From: JACVRM01 sp963809765
GTDB lineage: Bacteria; Actinomycetota; Thermoleophilia; Gaiellales; Gaiellaceae
Direction of reading: 5' to 3'
NCBI GenBank assembly: GCA_963809765.1
Contig: CAWEKT010000001.1
Location: forward strand, 1,302,001 to 1,366,000
Length of the DNA stretch: 64,000 nt
Position numbers and translations under genes: made by a program. The notes beneath the pieces were generated by a model that worked only from the letters and a program-made list of their open reading frames with translations, was not told where the DNA came from and searched no databases. Positions 17,134 to 27,152 of the stretch are shown one piece after another; the stretch's first letter is position 1; every line of letters starts with the position of its first letter.

Positions 17134-17503
17134 ATGGCCGTCGCCGATCTCGGCGCCAGCCTGGCGTTCTACCGCCGGCTCGGCCTCGACATCCCCGACG
17201 ACGCGGAGTCGCGAGGGTCACGTCGAGGCGACGCTGCCCGGCGGGATGCGGCTGATGTGGGACTCGGTGGACGTGATCAAGAGCTTCGATCCCGACTGGC
17301 AGCAGCCGGAAGGCCGGGGCCGCATCGCCCTCGCGTTCCTCTGTGACTCGCCGCAGGACGTCGACCGCGTGTACGCCGAGCTCGTCGCGGCCGGCGCGAC
17401 CGCCCACAAGGAGCCGTGGGACGCGTTCTGGGGCCAGCGCTACGCGGAGGTGCTCGACCCGGACGGCAACACGGTCGATCTCTTCGCCCCGCTCGGCGAC
17501 TAG
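17134..17503 (+). CDS. VOC-superfamily (glyoxalase/dioxygenase-like) protein, frame break
   Basis: A ~125-residue single VOC module: MAVADLGASLAFYRRLGLDIPDD, then after a frame break near 17205-17215, GHVEATLPGGMRLMWD, DVDRVYAELVAAGATAHKEPW and the C-terminal DPDGNTVDLFAP. The break is best explained by loss of a CG pair in TCGCGAGGG. The upstream bases read ..LDAIG before the ATG in the same frame, so the true start may be the ATG at 17106, which overlaps the HD gene stop, if another indel lies between. Metal ligands are incomplete to the eye; function unknown. Confidence 0.8.
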
Positions 17504-17584
17504 CGGACTCTCAGCAGCTCAGACCATCCTCGGGCGGCCGGAATCCGGGTCGTCGCGAATCGACCGTCGGCGCGCCCCAACTTT

Positions 17585-17745
17585 GGGGCCAGGCACCGCC
17601 ACAAGAGGCGCGCGGAACTGTGCGGAAAGCGTGACGACTCGTCCCGATTCGGCGCGCTCACGCCGTTCCTGCAGGTTCCGCGAGTGGGGCCAGGCATAGC
17701 CACAGAAGGTGCGCCGAAATGTGTCGATTCCGTGCCAATGTGCCC
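17585..17745. repeat. Two-part intergenic repeat, diverged copy C
   Basis: GGGGCCAGGCACCGCC begins at 17585 and GGGGCCAGGCATAGCC at 17686, a 101-bp spacing that matches the copies at 1134 and 2784. The second half ends GTGTCGATTCCGTGCC, close to the ACTTCGTGCC blocks of the other copies. It fills the gap between the VOC and TPR genes. Confidence 0.6.
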
Positions 17746-17781
17746 GGGTGCGCTCGCGGCGATGCGTCGACGCGTGCCGCC

Positions 17782-18258
17782 TTAGCCGTCGCGGTCGCTG
17801 CCAACGGCGCGTGCGCGCTCGAGCGCGAGCTCGGTCGAGGCGACCAGCTCCGCATCGCCGAGCTCCCGGCGCTGCTCGAGCGCCCGCTCGAGCAGCGCTA
17901 CCGCCTCGCCGGGGCGTCCGGCATCGACGAGCGTCTTGCCGAGGTGCTGAAGCGCGTAGTGCTCTCGCGGCCCGGCCGTCGGCAGCACGTCGCGCAGGAG
18001 GCGTTCGGCCTCGGCGAGCTCACCGGCGCCGCGATGTGCCTCCGCAAGACGGATCGTCGCTGCGGGCCCGGGCGAGACGTCGCGCGCCTTCGTGAGGGCA
18101 GCGATCGCCTCGTCGTAGCGACCGAGCAGGTAGTAGGCGTGGGCGACGTACGTGAGGCCCATGGCCAGTCCTCGCTCGACGGCGTCCACGTCGGCCGCCC
18201 GCTCGCGGAGCCGCTCGTCCCACTCGGCGAGCCTCTTCAGGTCGGGGAGCCCGGTCAC
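17782..18258 (-). CDS. Tetratricopeptide-repeat protein
   Basis: A 158-residue soluble protein made of about three TPR-like helical pairs: GLTYVAHAYYLLGRYDEAIAA, IRLAEAHRGAGELAEAERLLR and YALQHLGKTLVDAGRPGEAVA. No signal peptide. The GTG at 18258 overlaps the aminotransferase stop (GTGA), so the two are probably translated together. TPRs mediate protein-protein contacts; a partner is not evident. It ends close to intergenic repeat DNA. Confidence 0.85.
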   Translation of the reverse strand: MTGLPDLKRLAEWDERLRERAADVDAVERGLAMGLTYVAHAYYLLGRYDEAIAALTKARDVSPGPAATIRLAEAHRGAGELAEAERLLRDVLPTAGPREHYALQHLGKTLVDAGRPGEAVALLERALEQRRELGDAELVASTELALERARAVGSDRDG

Positions 18259-19334
18259 ACGGCGACGGCGGCGAGGCGCTGGAGGTCGTCCTCGTTCGTC
18301 CACCAGCCGACGGAGGCGCGGAGCCAGCCGAGCCCCGGCATCTCACGGATGACCACGCCGGCATCGAGCGCACGCAGGACTGTCTCTTTCGGGTCACCCG
18401 CGACGCGCCAGGTGACGAGGGTCGCGTGCCCGGGCTCCGTCACCACCTCCGCGCGCTCCGCGATCAGCTCCCGGCAGCGGGCCGCCATCTCGGCCGCCCG
18501 TTCGAAGCGCCCTTCGGGCGCGATCGCGAGCGCGGCAAGCAGCCCGGAGAGCGACGAGGCCGGTACCCAGCCCGGATCGAAGCGCCGCGCACCCTGTTTC
18601 GGCGTGAAGTCGCCGGCCGGCTCGTAGCCGTCCTGGGAGAGGTAGCTCGGCAGCGCCGCGCGCAGCCCCTCGGGGTCGGCCACGACGAGCGCGCCGGTCA
18701 CGTCCGGACCGCACAGCCATTTCTGTCCGGACACCGTGTAGAAGGCGAACGGGCTCACGTCGACCGGCACCGCGCCGACGGACTGGGCGCCGTCGACGAG
18801 GAGCGGCACGTCGAGCTGCGCCTGCAGCTCGGCCACGGGCAGCACATGCCCGGTGCTCCAGGCGATGTGCGACAGCGCGACGAGCCGCGTCCGCGAGCTG
18901 ACCTCGGCCAGGATCGCATCGAGGGCCTCGCCCGCCGGGCGCTCGCGAACCCGGGCCACGCGGACTCGCGCCGGGCTCGCTCCGACAGGGCCGAGGAGGC
19001 CGAAGTGCTCGACGTCCGTGGTGACGATCTCGTCGCCGGGCCCGAGCTCCAGGCCGGCGAGAGCGATCCGGCAGGCCTCGGTGGTCGACGCCGTGAGCGA
19101 GACGTGGTCGACATCCACGCCCACGACCCGAGCGAGGGCGGAGCGCAGCTCTTCGCGCAGCGCGAGCACCCGCTCGAAGCGCCGGGACGAGCCTCTCCCC
19201 TCCTCCGTGTCCACCGCGAGCTCGCGCTCGACGGCGTCCGTCGTCGCCCGGGCGAGCGGTCCGACGCTCCCCGCGTTGAGGTAGGCGATCCGCTCGAGCA
19301 CCGGAAAGTGCGCACGTGCCTGCTCCCAGCTCAT
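18255..19334 (-). CDS. Class V PLP-dependent aminotransferase-like protein
   Basis: A 359-residue fold-type I PLP enzyme related to cysteine desulfurases and isopenicillin-N epimerase-like proteins. It begins ERIAYLNAGSVGPLA, carries LTASTTEACRIALAGL, SHIAWSTGHVLPV, the PLP-Asp segment LLVDGAQSVGA and the Schiff-base lysine in VSGQKWLCGP. The C-terminal small domain ends GWLRASVGWWTNEDDL. No catalytic cysteine of a SufS/IscS type is seen in the expected loop, so sulfur transfer is unlikely. The ATG overlaps the upstream stop; the downstream TPR gene overlaps by 4 bp. Confidence 0.9.
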   Translation of the reverse strand: MSWEQARAHFPVLERIAYLNAGSVGPLARATTDAVERELAVDTEEGRGSSRRFERVLALREELRSALARVVGVDVDHVSLTASTTEACRIALAGLELGPGDEIVTTDVEHFGLLGPVGASPARVRVARVRERPAGEALDAILAEVSSRTRLVALSHIAWSTGHVLPVAELQAQLDVPLLVDGAQSVGAVPVDVSPFAFYTVSGQKWLCGPDVTGALVVADPEGLRAALPSYLSQDGYEPAGDFTPKQGARRFDPGWVPASSLSGLLAALAIAPEGRFERAAEMAARCRELIAERAEVVTEPGHATLVTWRVAGDPKETVLRALDAGVVIREMPGLGWLRASVGWWTNEDDLQRLAAVAV

Positions 19335-20143
19335 GCGACCGCGAGATCGACGGGAGGATGGTCGGACAGCAGCCGTCCGGACACGCGGCGGCGGTCGGCC
19401 TGCCATACCTTGGGCGACTCGGCCTCGGCCCCAAGGACGAGGATGTGGTCGATCCCGGACGCCGGCCCGGAGAAGCCCCACTCTGGCCCGCAGAGGTCCT
19501 GAAGCGTGCGCGACACCTCCGGTCGAATGTTGAAGTCGCCCCCGAGCACGCACAGCTCGCCGGGTCGGGCAGCGCTCCTCGCGAACCAGGCCGCGCGGAG
19601 GAGCTCGGCGTCGGGGAGGCGCTTGTCGCGCGAGCCGGTCGCATGGATGTTCGTCACCGTCCCGCGGCGGCCGTCGGCGAACGTGATCCGGACGGCGTGC
19701 GCGACTCTGCGCTCCTTCGCCCAGGCGAGGCGCGCGAGCAGCGGCAGGTCGAGCAGCTGCGACTGGATGTGCCGGAACCGCGACGGGTTGAGGACGAGCG
19801 AGCCGGCGGCCGCCGCCTGGTGGCGGGCGGCGACGAGCACCGCGTTCGCCTGCCCGCTGAAGGCAGAGCGAAGCGTGCCGCTGTCGAAGTTCGTCAGCCA
19901 CTGCCCCAGGCCGGCCGTGGAGGGCAGCGGGCCGACGCGTGGCGGGGCCGCGACCTCCCAGAAGGCCTGGTACCCCGTCCACCGGCGGAGCCGCCGCGCA
20001 GCCGCCACGGGCAGCTCCTGCAGCAGAACGACGTCCGGTTCCCCCGCGGTTGCAAGCTCGAGTGCGTCGCGCAGGTACGAGCGGCGCTCGGCCGGCACGG
20101 CGTTGCCGTGGAACAGGTTCCAGGTGCGCAGGAGCAGCGCCAC
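19331..20143 (-). CDS. Endonuclease/exonuclease/phosphatase-family protein
   Basis: A 270-residue member of the EEP (DNase I-like) superfamily. Motif I RTWNLFHGN gives the metal Asn; the Glu ligand is in DVVLLQELP. TNIHATG, LGGDFNIRPE and the final SDHPPVDL provide the catalytic His, Asp, Asn and SDH residues. There is no signal peptide, so cytosolic. Substrates in the family range from DNA ends to phospholipid heads; the choice cannot be made here. First gene of a three-gene overlapping unit with the aminotransferase and the TPR protein. Confidence 0.88.
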   Translation of the reverse strand: MALLLRTWNLFHGNAVPAERRSYLRDALELATAGEPDVVLLQELPVAAARRLRRWTGYQAFWEVAAPPRVGPLPSTAGLGQWLTNFDSGTLRSAFSGQANAVLVAARHQAAAAGSLVLNPSRFRHIQSQLLDLPLLARLAWAKERRVAHAVRITFADGRRGTVTNIHATGSRDKRLPDAELLRAAWFARSAARPGELCVLGGDFNIRPEVSRTLQDLCGPEWGFSGPASGIDHILVLGAEAESPKVWQADRRRVSGRLLSDHPPVDLAVA

Positions 20144-20163
20144 GAGCGGGCTAGTCTAAGTCG

Positions 20164-20475
20164 GTGTTCCGGCGCGATCCGTTCGCCGACGTCGTGCGCC
20201 GGCAGCTCGATCTCTTCCGGGAGCAGGAGGCAGTGCTGATCCGCCAGGTGGAGGACGCGGAGGACGCGTACCGGCGGGCACCTGCGGACGAGGCGGAGGC
20301 CGCCTACGAGCGGCTCTCCGATCTACGAGACCTCGGAACGGAAGCGCTGGCCGAGATCCGCGACGCCTACCGCAGCACGCTCGACTGGGACACGGCCGAG
20401 GCGTACGAGGCGTCGTTCAACCGCGCCGTGGCGAAGCGGTTGAAGCCGTTCGCGCTCGAGATCCGCGACACCTGA
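20164..20475 (+). CDS. Small conserved-looking protein of unknown function
   Basis: I do not recognise this 103-residue protein. It starts at a GTG (VFRRDPFADVVRRQLDLF), is strongly charged and predicted mostly helical (VEDAEDAYRRAPADEAEAAYERL), and has the aromatic segment STLDWDTAEAYEASFNRAVAKRL. It has no membrane segment, no Cys and no signal. It is divergent from the EEP gene, 20 bp apart. Codon use and third-position GC match neighbours, supporting a real gene. Confidence 0.65.
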   Translation: MFRRDPFADVVRRQLDLFREQEAVLIRQVEDAEDAYRRAPADEAEAAYERLSDLRDLGTEALAEIRDAYRSTLDWDTAEAYEASFNRAVAKRLKPFALEIRDT

Positions 20476-20599
20476 CCGCGACACGGCCGCGAGTGTCACC
20501 GCAGGCTCGGTGAGCGGCCTACCCCGCGCCGAGTGTTGAAACGCGCGGCACTACCCGCCACAGTTTGTGGCGTACGTGTCGTAGGTCCGAGGGAGGGTC

Positions 20600-21766
20600 A
20601 TGAAAGTCACGCTCCGCCGCAGCGTCGCGCTCACCGCGCTGGCTGCGCTCACCGTCATCCTTGCTTCGCTGCCGGCGCAGGCCACGGGCAGCGGGCCGGC
20701 AAAGGAAGGTTTCATCGTCGTCTTCAAGCCCTCGGTCGCCAACCCGGCGGCCGTGGCCGCCGCGCACGGCAAGGCGTTCGACGCCGACATCAGCTTCGTC
20801 TACAGCCGCGCGCTCAAGGGCTACGCGGCCGCCGTGCCGCCTGGCCGGGCCGACGCGCTCGCGGGCGATGCGCGTGTCGCCTACGTCGAACGCGACAGCG
20901 TCATGTCGATCGACACGACGCAGACCGGCGCCACCTGGGGCCTCGATCGCATCGACCAGCCTGCGCTGCCGCTCTCGGGCACCTTCACGTATTCGAACAC
21001 CGGCGCCGGCGTGACCGCGTACGTCATCGACACCGGCCTCCGCTTCTCGCACAGCGAGTTCGGCGGCCGCGCGGCGAGCGGCTTCGATGCGGTCGACGGC
21101 GGCTCCGCCGACGACTGCCACGGGCACGGCACGCACGTCGCGGGCACGGTCGGCGGCACGACCTACGGCGTCGCCAAGGGCGTCTCGCTGGTCGGCGTCC
21201 GCGTCCTCAACTGCTCCGGCAGCGGCAGCACCTCCGGCGTCATCGCCGGCATCGACTGGGTCACGGCGCACCACCAGGCCGGTTCCCCGGCGATCGCGAA
21301 CATGAGCCTCGGCGGGGGAACGAGCACCGCCCTCGACGACGCCGTGCGCCGCTCGATCGCCGACGGCGTCGGCTACGCGATCGCCGCCGGCAACGGGAAC
21401 CGAGGCGGCGTCGCGCAGGACGCGTGCAAGGGATCGCCGGCCCGCGTCGCCGAGGCGATGACGATCGGGGCCACCGACAAGACCGACACGAAGGCGCCGT
21501 GGTCGAACTACGGCACGTGCGTCGACTTCTTCGCCCCCGGCGTCGGCATCACGTCGGCCTGGTACTCGAGCAACTCCGCCACGAGCACGATCAGCGGTAC
21601 GTCCATGGCCACGCCGCACGCGGCCGGCGTCGCGGCCTTGTATCTGCAGGGCAACCCGGGAGCGTCGCCGGCGACCGTCCGTGACGCGCTCTACGCCGCG
21701 ACCACCAAGAGCATCGTCAAGTCGTCCAAGACGACGAACAACCACCTGCTCTTCACGAGCTCCTAG
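20600..21766 (+). CDS. Secreted subtilisin-like serine protease (S8, proteinase K type)
   Basis: A 388-residue extracellular protease. A signal peptide (VALTALAALTVILASLPAQA) is followed by an I9-type propeptide (~residues 37-105, EGFIVVFKPSV...YVERDSVM) and the catalytic domain. The triad is visible: Asp in AYVIDTGLRF (~143), His in CHGHGTHVAGT (~176) and Ser in ISGTSMATPHAAG (~335). The oxyanion Asn is in AIAAGNGNRGG. Cysteines near DDCHGHG, VLNCSGSG, DACKGS and GTCVDFF suggest disulfides, as in proteinase K. An RBS GGGAGG precedes the ATG. An SSI-like inhibitor lies 18 kb away. A strong hairpin follows the stop. Confidence 0.96.
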   Translation: MKVTLRRSVALTALAALTVILASLPAQATGSGPAKEGFIVVFKPSVANPAAVAAAHGKAFDADISFVYSRALKGYAAAVPPGRADALAGDARVAYVERDSVMSIDTTQTGATWGLDRIDQPALPLSGTFTYSNTGAGVTAYVIDTGLRFSHSEFGGRAASGFDAVDGGSADDCHGHGTHVAGTVGGTTYGVAKGVSLVGVRVLNCSGSGSTSGVIAGIDWVTAHHQAGSPAIANMSLGGGTSTALDDAVRRSIADGVGYAIAAGNGNRGGVAQDACKGSPARVAEAMTIGATDKTDTKAPWSNYGTCVDFFAPGVGITSAWYSSNSATSTISGTSMATPHAAGVAALYLQGNPGASPATVRDALYAATTKSIVKSSKTTNNHLLFTSS

Positions 21767-21774
21767 GCATCGCC

Positions 21775-21804
21775 GCGGAGGGCGGCTTTCGAGCCGCCCT
21801 CCGC
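21775..21804. terminator. Hairpin terminator with UUCG tetraloop
   Basis: GCGGAGGGCGGCT, then TTCG, then AGCCGCCCTCCGC: a perfect 13-bp stem closed by the stable UUCG loop, between the converging subtilase and dnaE2 genes. It can act on either strand. No U-tract follows on the plus strand, typical for actinobacterial terminators. Confidence 0.8.
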
Positions 21805-21815
21805 CGCACTCGCCG

Positions 21816-24719
<2,904 letters not shown>

Positions 24720-24763
24720 CGCCGGCCGGTACGCCGTCGAGAACGCGCCGGCGCCGCTTCTGA

Positions 24764-24880
24764 CCAGTTAGTGGCAGTCTGCCACTAACTGGTTCGGTGT
24801 GCGAGAAAGCCGCTTGGTTCCTCGAGAAACCGGGACGGCCGTCCGGCAGGACTTCGTGGCGACTCTGCCACTAGCTCGAC
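24764..24880. repeat. Hairpin doublet (REPIN-like) inserted within dnaE2
   Basis: CCAGTTAGTGGCA (24764-24776) pairs perfectly with TGCCACTAACTGG (24780-24792). A weaker partner, CTCTGCCACTAG, follows near 24863-24873. The same core (TTAGTGGC..GCCACTAA) occurs as two hairpins at 36929-37008. It lies in the linker between the PHP and polymerase regions of DnaE2 and supplies a TAA on the minus strand at 24768-24770. Confidence 0.75.
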
Positions 24881-25184
24881 CCGGGCGGGTGCCCGCGTGC
24901 GCGGCGGTGAGGAGGCGGCAGAGATTGGCGTAGCCGCGGGCGTTCTCGACGAGCAGGGTGACGTGGGAGCCGCCCTCGAGCGTCACCTCGGCGCCGGTGA
25001 TCGGCCTGACGCCGAGGAGCTTCGCCGCGTGGGCGAACTCGAGCGAGCCGTAGACGCCCTCGTGGTCGGTGAGCGCGAGCGCGCCGTAGCCCAGCTCGGC
25101 CGCGGCGGCGACAAGCTCCTCGGGCCGCGAGGCGCCGTCGAGGAAGGAGTACGCCGAGTGGGCATGCAGCTCGACGTACGGCAC
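24768..25184 (-). CDS. dnaE2: DnaE2 N-terminal PHP domain fragment
   Basis: From a GTG start the product reads VPYVELHAHSAYSFLDGASRP, LGYGALALTDHEGVYGSLEF and VRPITGAEVTLEGGSHVTLL, then ENARGYANLCRLLTAAHAG. This is the PHP domain that opens every DnaE-type polymerase. The last ~25 residues are encoded by repeat DNA, and a TAA in the hairpin ends the frame after QLVADCH. The polymerase part resumes in the same frame after the stop. The unit is downstream of imuB and the DUF6504 gene on the minus strand. Confidence 0.85.
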   Translation of the reverse strand: MPYVELHAHSAYSFLDGASRPEELVAAAAELGYGALALTDHEGVYGSLEFAHAAKLLGVRPITGAEVTLEGGSHVTLLVENARGYANLCRLLTAAHAGTRPGRASGRVATKSCRTAVPVSRGTKRLSRTPNQLVADCH

Positions 25185-25509
25185 TGAGCTGCGGCGGCGG
25201 GATGAAGAGGTCTCGCGAGTCGATGCGTCGTCGCTGCGGCTCGCTCGGACAACGGCTCGGGGCGCACGGTCCCCTGTCGGCGGACGAGTCAGACCCGACT
25301 TCTCGGTACGGCGCCCACGGTGCGGTGTCTCGACGGGCCGATCGCCGTCGACGAGGCGGCGCGGCCGCGTCACCGCAGCGTGACCGCCCGCCGCAGGCGA
25401 GCGATATTCGCCTGCGGAAGGGCGAGGTCAACGGCTTGGGTCAGTCCCCTGCGAAACAGGATCTCGGCTGAAACGACGTCTTGACGGGGACAGACCCGAC
25501 AGACCCGCG
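25185..25509. other. Noncoding gap between DUF6504 gene and dnaE2
   Basis: No convincing gene. It contains a perfect 10-bp hairpin CCGCAGGCGA-GCGATAT-TCGCCTGCGG (25391-25417) and a split REP-like repeat, GGGTCAGTCCCCTGCG (25439) with GGGGACAGACCCG (25487). It would make dnaE2 distal to imuB by more than 300 bp, unusually far for a mutasome operon, probably because of repeat insertion. Confidence 0.5.
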
Positions 25510-25806
25510 TCAGGTGCGCTGCGAGAACCACGTGCTGCGCTTCTCGTCGCGGTAGACGACCGTGTTCTGGCCGCTCTCGAGCACGACCTCGAAGTAGCGG
25601 CGCTCGACCGGCTCCTCCGTCCACCAGCGGTCGACGACCCGCCACTCGTCGCGCAGGAGCGCGACGCCCTGGCGGTTGACGCGCCGGGGCGAGCCGTCGG
25701 CGTGCGCCTCGACGAGCGCCGGTCGCGGCGCGGCCAGCTGCCGCGGTCCACGGGTCGGTGCGCCTCCCTCCCGGGCCCGTACCGGTGCCTGCGCCCGCTG
25801 CCCCAT
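25510..25806 (-). CDS. DUF6504-family protein of the ImuB-DnaE2 locus
   Basis: A 98-residue protein with RPALVEAHADGSPRRVNRQG, WRVVDRWWTEEPVERRYFEV and TVVYRDEKRSTWFSQRT. This Trp-rich pattern is the small protein often found between imuB and dnaE2 in actinobacteria (DUF6504). Function unknown; its fixed position suggests a mutasome accessory. The ATG is 25 bp after imuB. The first ~25 residues are Arg/Ala-rich and poorly conserved-looking, so a later start is possible. Confidence 0.75.
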   Translation of the reverse strand: MGQRAQAPVRAREGGAPTRGPRQLAAPRPALVEAHADGSPRRVNRQGVALLRDEWRVVDRWWTEEPVERRYFEVVLESGQNTVVYRDEKRSTWFSQRT

Positions 25807-25831
25807 TCGCAGGTCTTGAGGCCCGGCGGCC

Positions 25832-27019
25832 TTACGCGTCTTTCGGAACGAGCAGCGCCCGCTGCTCGGGCAGCCGCGACCACGGAGCGACGTCGACGAC
25901 CGTGCAGACCGCCCCGCCTCCCGTGCTCGCGCGCACCTGCTTGAGGCCGTCCTTGAGCCGCTCGCTCAGGTCCTCGCCGTCGGGGACGACGAGCGCGAGC
26001 TGGTCGCCGCGCGAGTGCGACAGCTCGACCGCCTCCAGCGCGAGCCACATCACCGGGCCCGGCAGCTCGGCCAGCTTCGGCCCGAGCGCAGCACGGAGCC
26101 GGTCACGCTCGGCCGCCGGGTCGCGCAGCGTCGCCGTCCGCCGCCAGGAGCCCCCGCCCGCGAGGCGGGCGACGAGCGCCAGCTTGCGGATGAAACGCTC
26201 CTCGCGGTCTGGCCGCGCGAGCAGGCGGTCGACGAGGACGCCGAGCGCACGCCTGAGCGTCAGCTCGTTACCGACTGCCTCGGGAAAGTCGATCCGCTCG
26301 ACGAGCTCGGCCGGCGGACGGCGGCCCTCGACGCGGCGCGAGCCCCTCGCGCGTGCCAGCGTCCAGGCCTGCCGCCCGTCCCGTCCGAGACGCTCGGCGA
26401 CCGCGGCTCCGGGCAGCTCTGCCAACTGCCCCAGCCGCCGCACGCCGAGTTCTGCGAGCTCCGCGCGCCGCTCGTCCTCGAGCGGCAGGAGCGTGAGCGG
26501 CAGCGGCGCCAGGAACTGGCGGGCCTCGTCGCCGTCTGCGACGACGACGACCTGGCCGGCACGGGCAACGCTCGCCGCCGCGAGCGCGGAGAAGCGACGC
26601 GCGGATGCCCCCGCCCGCGCCTCCCACCCCGCGCCCACGGCCGCGAGCGCCCGGTGCAGCGACGCCTGGACGCCGCCGTACAGCCGCTCGACTCCACGGG
26701 TCTCGAAATACAGAGTTCCGATGCCGGCCGGCTCGACGGAGAACCCGGAGTCCTCCAGCCGGCGCACGATCGCCTCCCAGGCCTCCTCGGCCTCGGCCGG
26801 GTCCTGCTCGACGAGCACGAGCGACGGACAGGTCGCCAGCGCCTCGCCCATCCGCATGCCGGGCTTGACCCCGGCCGCCTCGGCCGCGGCGGTCACCGGG
26901 CCGAGGAGTGGCTCGCGCCCCGGCCGGGGCGACAACGCCGCCGGCCGGAGCGCGAGGGAGGGCCGCGTCTTGAGCGCGGCGCGCAGCTCGAAGCCTGGAA
27001 TGACGATGCAAGCGATCAC
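25832..27019 (-). CDS. imuB: ImuB-like Y-family DNA polymerase homologue
   Basis: Adaptor of the SOS mutasome that recruits DnaE2. The 395 residues start VIACIVIPGFELRAALKTRP, lacking the DxD-type acidic pair of active Y polymerases at this position, which fits ImuB being catalytically dead. Further family features are PGMRMGEALATCPSLVLV, AGIGTLYFETRGVERLYGG, LGVRRLGQLAELPGAAVAERLG and the little-finger-like C-terminus. The GTG lies directly downstream of two LexA-box sequences. An ImuA/RecA-like gene is not present in the window. It is transcribed toward the DUF6504 gene and dnaE2. Confidence 0.9.
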   Translation of the reverse strand: MIACIVIPGFELRAALKTRPSLALRPAALSPRPGREPLLGPVTAAAEAAGVKPGMRMGEALATCPSLVLVEQDPAEAEEAWEAIVRRLEDSGFSVEPAGIGTLYFETRGVERLYGGVQASLHRALAAVGAGWEARAGASARRFSALAAASVARAGQVVVVADGDEARQFLAPLPLTLLPLEDERRAELAELGVRRLGQLAELPGAAVAERLGRDGRQAWTLARARGSRRVEGRRPPAELVERIDFPEAVGNELTLRRALGVLVDRLLARPDREERFIRKLALVARLAGGGSWRRTATLRDPAAERDRLRAALGPKLAELPGPVMWLALEAVELSHSRGDQLALVVPDGEDLSERLKDGLKQVRASTGGGAVCTVVDVAPWSRLPEQRALLVPKDA

Positions 27020-27021
27020 CG

Positions 27022-27050
27022 GAACGTATGTTCTACACGAACACACGTTC
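27022..27050 (-). promoter_or_regulatory. Two tandem LexA (SOS) boxes ahead of imuB
   Basis: GAACGTATGTTC (27022-27033) and GAACACACGTTC (27039-27050) both fit GAAC-N4-GTTC, the core of the actinobacterial/Bacillus LexA box. They are 17 bp apart start to start, and the first ends 3 bp before the GTG of imuB. Such placement would block transcription until RecA-driven LexA cleavage. Confidence 0.85.
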
Positions 27051-27152
27051 CCCTGTCAAGGACTTTCGAAGAAATCGCTGCCCAGCGCGCGCTGGTCGGC
27101 GAAAAGCGTCGGGTCAGTCCCTCGGCGAGGGAAGACGCCTGCCCGGCAGCTC

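Noticed and set aside
24780..24870. Possible tRNA or attachment site at the dnaE2 interruption
   Set aside because: The hairpin has no cloverleaf, no T-arm consensus and no integrase nearby; it matches the repeat at 36929 instead.
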